A stretch of 7,637 bases of DNA from Archangiaceae bacterium. Lineage in GTDB: Bacteria; Myxococcota; Myxococcia; Myxococcales; Myxococcaceae. Under the pieces are notes generated by a model. It was not told where the DNA came from, ran no database searches, and worked only from the letters and a program-made list of their open reading frames with translations. A program made the translations under genes and the position numbers. The first letter of the stretch is position 1. Each line of letters opens with the position of its first letter. The stretch is taken from NCBI GenBank assembly GCA_023248915.1, contig JAHFDQ010000300.1:1-7637 (forward strand), given 5' to 3'. Shown here piece by piece: positions 5,440 to 7,637 of the stretch.

Positions 5440-6999
5440 CTAGAAGCGCGCCTGGATCATCGTGTTGAAGCCGATCTGGTGTTCCTTCTCGAAGACCGGT
5501 TCGGCCACGCCCGTGACGCTGTCCTTGAACGTCGTCCGGTTGGCGTCGCGCGTGTAATAGATCTCACCCACCGCGGCGATGCCCTCGGACATGTCCCACC
5601 GGAACGTGGCCTTGGCCGAGAGAATCGGCACCGCCGCGTAGTTGGTGGGCAGAATCGACAGCAGGTTCACGTCGCGCACGACGACGGTGCGCTGCCCGAT
5701 GAGCGACGACGGCGGGTTGATGCCCCCGAGCTGGCTGGTGGGGCTGGTGAAGGTCGCCGGCTGCTGAATGCCGACGATGACGCCCGGGGTGAGGTGCAGC
5801 CTTGGGAGGTTGTAGTCGGCCCCGAGCGCGACGAACATCTCGGGCTGGAGCACGGTGCCGGCGGGAAAGTCCTTGTACGGCGGCAGCCCCGGCACCTCGA
5901 ACTGGATGAAGGACAGCGACCGGTACTCTCCGAGGACATTCACCCGTAGGTAGTCCAGCTTCGCCCGCGCCTGGAGCGCGATCGCGGTGGCTCCTTGCGG
6001 CACCGTGCGAGCGAAGACGTCGGGGTCTTCCAGCGTCTGCACCAGGTAGCTGCCCTCGAGTGACACCGTTGCCGACAGTCCGCCCGGGTAGACCTCGGGC
6101 GTGAAGAACTTCTGGGGCATGTCCGGGTCGTTCTTGTAGAGCTTGAAGTCGACGCTGGTGCCGACCGGTACGCCGCGGTGGTAGACGATCTCCGCCGACC
6201 CGCCCGCCGCGTTCACCGGAGCCTCGATGCCCTGGTTCGCCAGGCCCGGCACCAGCCCCTTCTGGAAGTAGCCGCCCCCGGCCTCGATGCGAATCGACGA
6301 GGTCGGGTCGATGCCGGCGCCCGCCATGAAGCCGTAGTACCTGTCCTTCTCGAGGATGAGATCGTTCAACAAGAGCGCGGTCTTCGCGCCGGCGTAGGCG
6401 TACCAGCGGTCGCGCGAGACTTGCAGCTTCATGCCTGGCACGCCGTCGGCGGTGGCCTTGGTGGTGAACACGCCGCTGCCGCCCCACGAGATGCGATACG
6501 CGTAGCCCAGCCGGAAGCGGTCGGCCGAGACCGGGAAGCCGGTGAGCGAAATGTTCTCCTTCTCGCCCCAGCCCGCGGGCCGGTAGTTGAGCTTGATGTA
6601 GGACGAGTTGTCCTTCAGCGACACGCCGCCCGATGGGCTCTCGAGCACCAGAATGGTGAAGGCCGCCTCGGTGGTCAGCCCCTCGAAGTAGGCCGGCATC
6701 TGCTTGTAGAGCACCACGTTCGACAGCGTCTCGAACCCCGAAAACTTGGTGTTGAAGTTGTCGTAGAACTGGTTGTTCTGGGGCCCTGCGCCGAAGCCGG
6801 CGTTCGGGCTGTTCGGCGTCGTCTCGCCCGCCTTGGCCAGCACGTTGTCGTCGGCGAACACGAACGAGAGCCGGGTGTCGATGAAGTCCCCGGCGACGGC
6901 GGTGCCGTTCCCCAAAGCCAGCGCGGCGAGGGCCGCGAGCTTCAGCGTCTGCAAGGTGCCTCCAGGGCGAATCGGGCTGCGGGTTCGAGGGAAGCTCAT
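5440..6999 (-). CDS. Predicted outer-membrane beta-barrel protein, function unknown
   Basis: 519 residues. The basic N-terminus (MSFPRTRSPIRPGG), a hydrophobic core (about 18-30) and an AVA-G site near residues 34-37 indicate a Sec signal peptide. The mature part is rich in alternating polar/hydrophobic strands (for example 91-99, 132-140, 162-172, 237-245, 268-276, 310-320, 346-360, 464-482, 505-519) and ends in Phe (FNTMIQARF). That ending is the classic C-terminal beta-signal recognised by the BAM complex, and no Cys is present. I do not recognise a named family. Start choice: the frame is open to 7272, but the upstream 91 codons are Arg/Pro-rich and overlap the preceding gene. The ATG at 6999 begins the signal peptide and overlaps the upstream stop as ATGA, indicating translational coupling. 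No Shine-Dalgarno is evident. A porin, transport or surface-machinery component is possible; the sequence does not decide. Confidence 0.82.
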   Translation of the reverse strand: MSFPRTRSPIRPGGTLQTLKLAALAALALGNGTAVAGDFIDTRLSFVFADDNVLAKAGETTPNSPNAGFGAGPQNNQFYDNFNTKFSGFETLSNVVLYKQMPAYFEGLTTEAAFTILVLESPSGGVSLKDNSSYIKLNYRPAGWGEKENISLTGFPVSADRFRLGYAYRISWGGSGVFTTKATADGVPGMKLQVSRDRWYAYAGAKTALLLNDLILEKDRYYGFMAGAGIDPTSSIRIEAGGGYFQKGLVPGLANQGIEAPVNAAGGSAEIVYHRGVPVGTSVDFKLYKNDPDMPQKFFTPEVYPGGLSATVSLEGSYLVQTLEDPDVFARTVPQGATAIALQARAKLDYLRVNVLGEYRSLSFIQFEVPGLPPYKDFPAGTVLQPEMFVALGADYNLPRLHLTPGVIVGIQQPATFTSPTSQLGGINPPSSLIGQRTVVVRDVNLLSILPTNYAAVPILSAKATFRWDMSEGIAAVGEIYYTRDANRTTFKDSVTGVAEPVFEKEHQIGFNTMIQARF

Positions 7000-7637
7000 G
7001 GGCAAGGTTTGATCGGGTAGGGGCAGGAAAGGCCGGGGCCGGGGTGGCAGCAGAGGTCGTCGGCGTCGCGGGGCATCACCATCCACCGGGGCCGGGCCGG
7101 CTGAACCTGGCGCAGGTGGCCGACGACGTCGAACGTCGCCGCGTGCAGCCACCGGCACTGCTCGGCCTTGGCGGGGTCGGGGTCGGCGTCGCCGCAGTCG
7201 GGCTGCAGGTCGGGCACCGCGTCGCGGGTGGTGAGGTTGATCAGGGTGTGCGTGTTCTGGGCCACCACGCACTTCGAACCGGCCGACACCGCGCCGTCGG
7301 CGACGAAGGCGACGTGGGTCTCATTGCCGGCGAAGGTGTGCTCGGCCGTGGCGCCCGCGGCGAACGGAACGTCCGCCGTGCTGGCCGCGACGCTGGAATC
7401 GCCGAACTTCATGCGGGCCGCGGCGTTGCACCAGACCCGCACCTGGTCGCCGCTCCGGTAGGCGCTGCCGGTGCGGGCCGAGGCCGCGGTGAGCTGAACT
7501 TCCTGAGCCCGCGAGGCCAGGGAAGGGTCGAGGCCCGCCTCGGCCGGGCCCGGGCCCGCCATCTCGACTACGAACTGGCCGTAGTTGACGAAGGTCGACT
7601 TCTCCGAGCAGCGAGTGCCCTGCCACTCGCCCTGCTG
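6996..7637 (-). CDS. Partial Cys-rich, probably exported hypothetical protein (5' end beyond window)
   Basis: The frame is open to the right edge, giving 213 visible residues without an N-terminus. The internal Met (ATG at 7562) is unlikely to be the real start, because coding continues upstream of it with the peptide TFVNYGQFVVE. Nine Cys are visible at residues 10, 70, 123, 148, 161, 196, 197, 205 and 212 of the fragment. Five of these fall in the last 55 residues (including DDLCCHPG and PIKPCP at the end), which suggests a disulfide-stabilised periplasmic or surface protein or lipoprotein. The middle (40-140) is Ala/Thr/Val-rich and looks beta-structured. The stop TGA (6998-6996) overlaps the ATG of the outer-membrane barrel gene, so the two are translationally coupled and probably work at the same place in the envelope. 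No known domain is recognised. The missing N-terminus would show whether a lipobox is present. Confidence 0.72.
   Translation of the reverse strand, partial: QQGEWQGTRCSEKSTFVNYGQFVVEMAGPGPAEAGLDPSLASRAQEVQLTAASARTGSAYRSGDQVRVWCNAAARMKFGDSSVAASTADVPFAAGATAEHTFAGNETHVAFVADGAVSAGSKCVVAQNTHTLINLTTRDAVPDLQPDCGDADPDPAKAEQCRWLHAATFDVVGHLRQVQPARPRWMVMPRDADDLCCHPGPGLSCPYPIKPCP

Noticed and set aside
7546..7557. Perfect 12-base palindrome GGGCCCGGGCCC
   Set aside because: It lies inside coding sequence for a Gly/Pro/Ala stretch and is expected by chance at this GC content.
5440..7637. Assignment of the barrel and Cys-rich pair to the Myxococcus gliding-motility Glt/Cgl outer-membrane proteins
   Set aside because: Barrel plus exported partner is a superficial resemblance; no specific motif was recognised that would support a gene name.

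Overview
The window is high-GC DNA. The strongest clue to its origin is the C-terminus of the large serine protease encoded at 2465-5137. It has a GCGC signature, a short hydrophobic segment and an RRRR cluster, which is the architecture of the MYXO-CTERM sorting tag of myxobacteria (Myxococcota). The Gly/Pro/Ser/Asp-rich linker before the tag and the general base composition agree. No genus can be named from the sequence alone.

There are five protein genes in three transcription blocks. Block 1 (minus strand, 28-2244) is a two-gene unit: a CPBP-family (CAAX/Rce1-like) intramembrane glutamic protease, followed after 9 bases by an MFS transporter. Block 2 (plus strand, 2465-5137) is a secreted, multidomain subtilisin-like (S8) protease, divergent from the CPBP gene across a 220-base intergenic region. 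Block 3 (minus strand, 5440 to beyond the right edge) is a 5'-truncated gene for a Cys-rich, probably exported protein. Its stop codon overlaps, as ATGA, the start of a 519-residue predicted outer-membrane beta-barrel. Blocks 2 and 3 converge on a 302-base intergenic region that holds REP-like repeats and a separate, locally AT-rich hairpin.

All blocks are compatible with cell-envelope or surface functions. The most interesting arrangement is the CPBP protease gene lying head-to-head with a gene for a MYXO-CTERM protein. Predicted myxosortases belong to the same intramembrane protease superfamily, so an enzyme/substrate pair is possible but unproven. The serine protease is itself unusual. Four DxNxNGxxD calcium-binding-type loops lie between its catalytic Asp and His, and a long beta-rich insert lies between its oxyanion Asn and catalytic Ser. 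A REP-like sequence with a shared 21-base core occurs in both intergenic regions. No tRNA, rRNA, CRISPR array, transposase or phage gene was seen.
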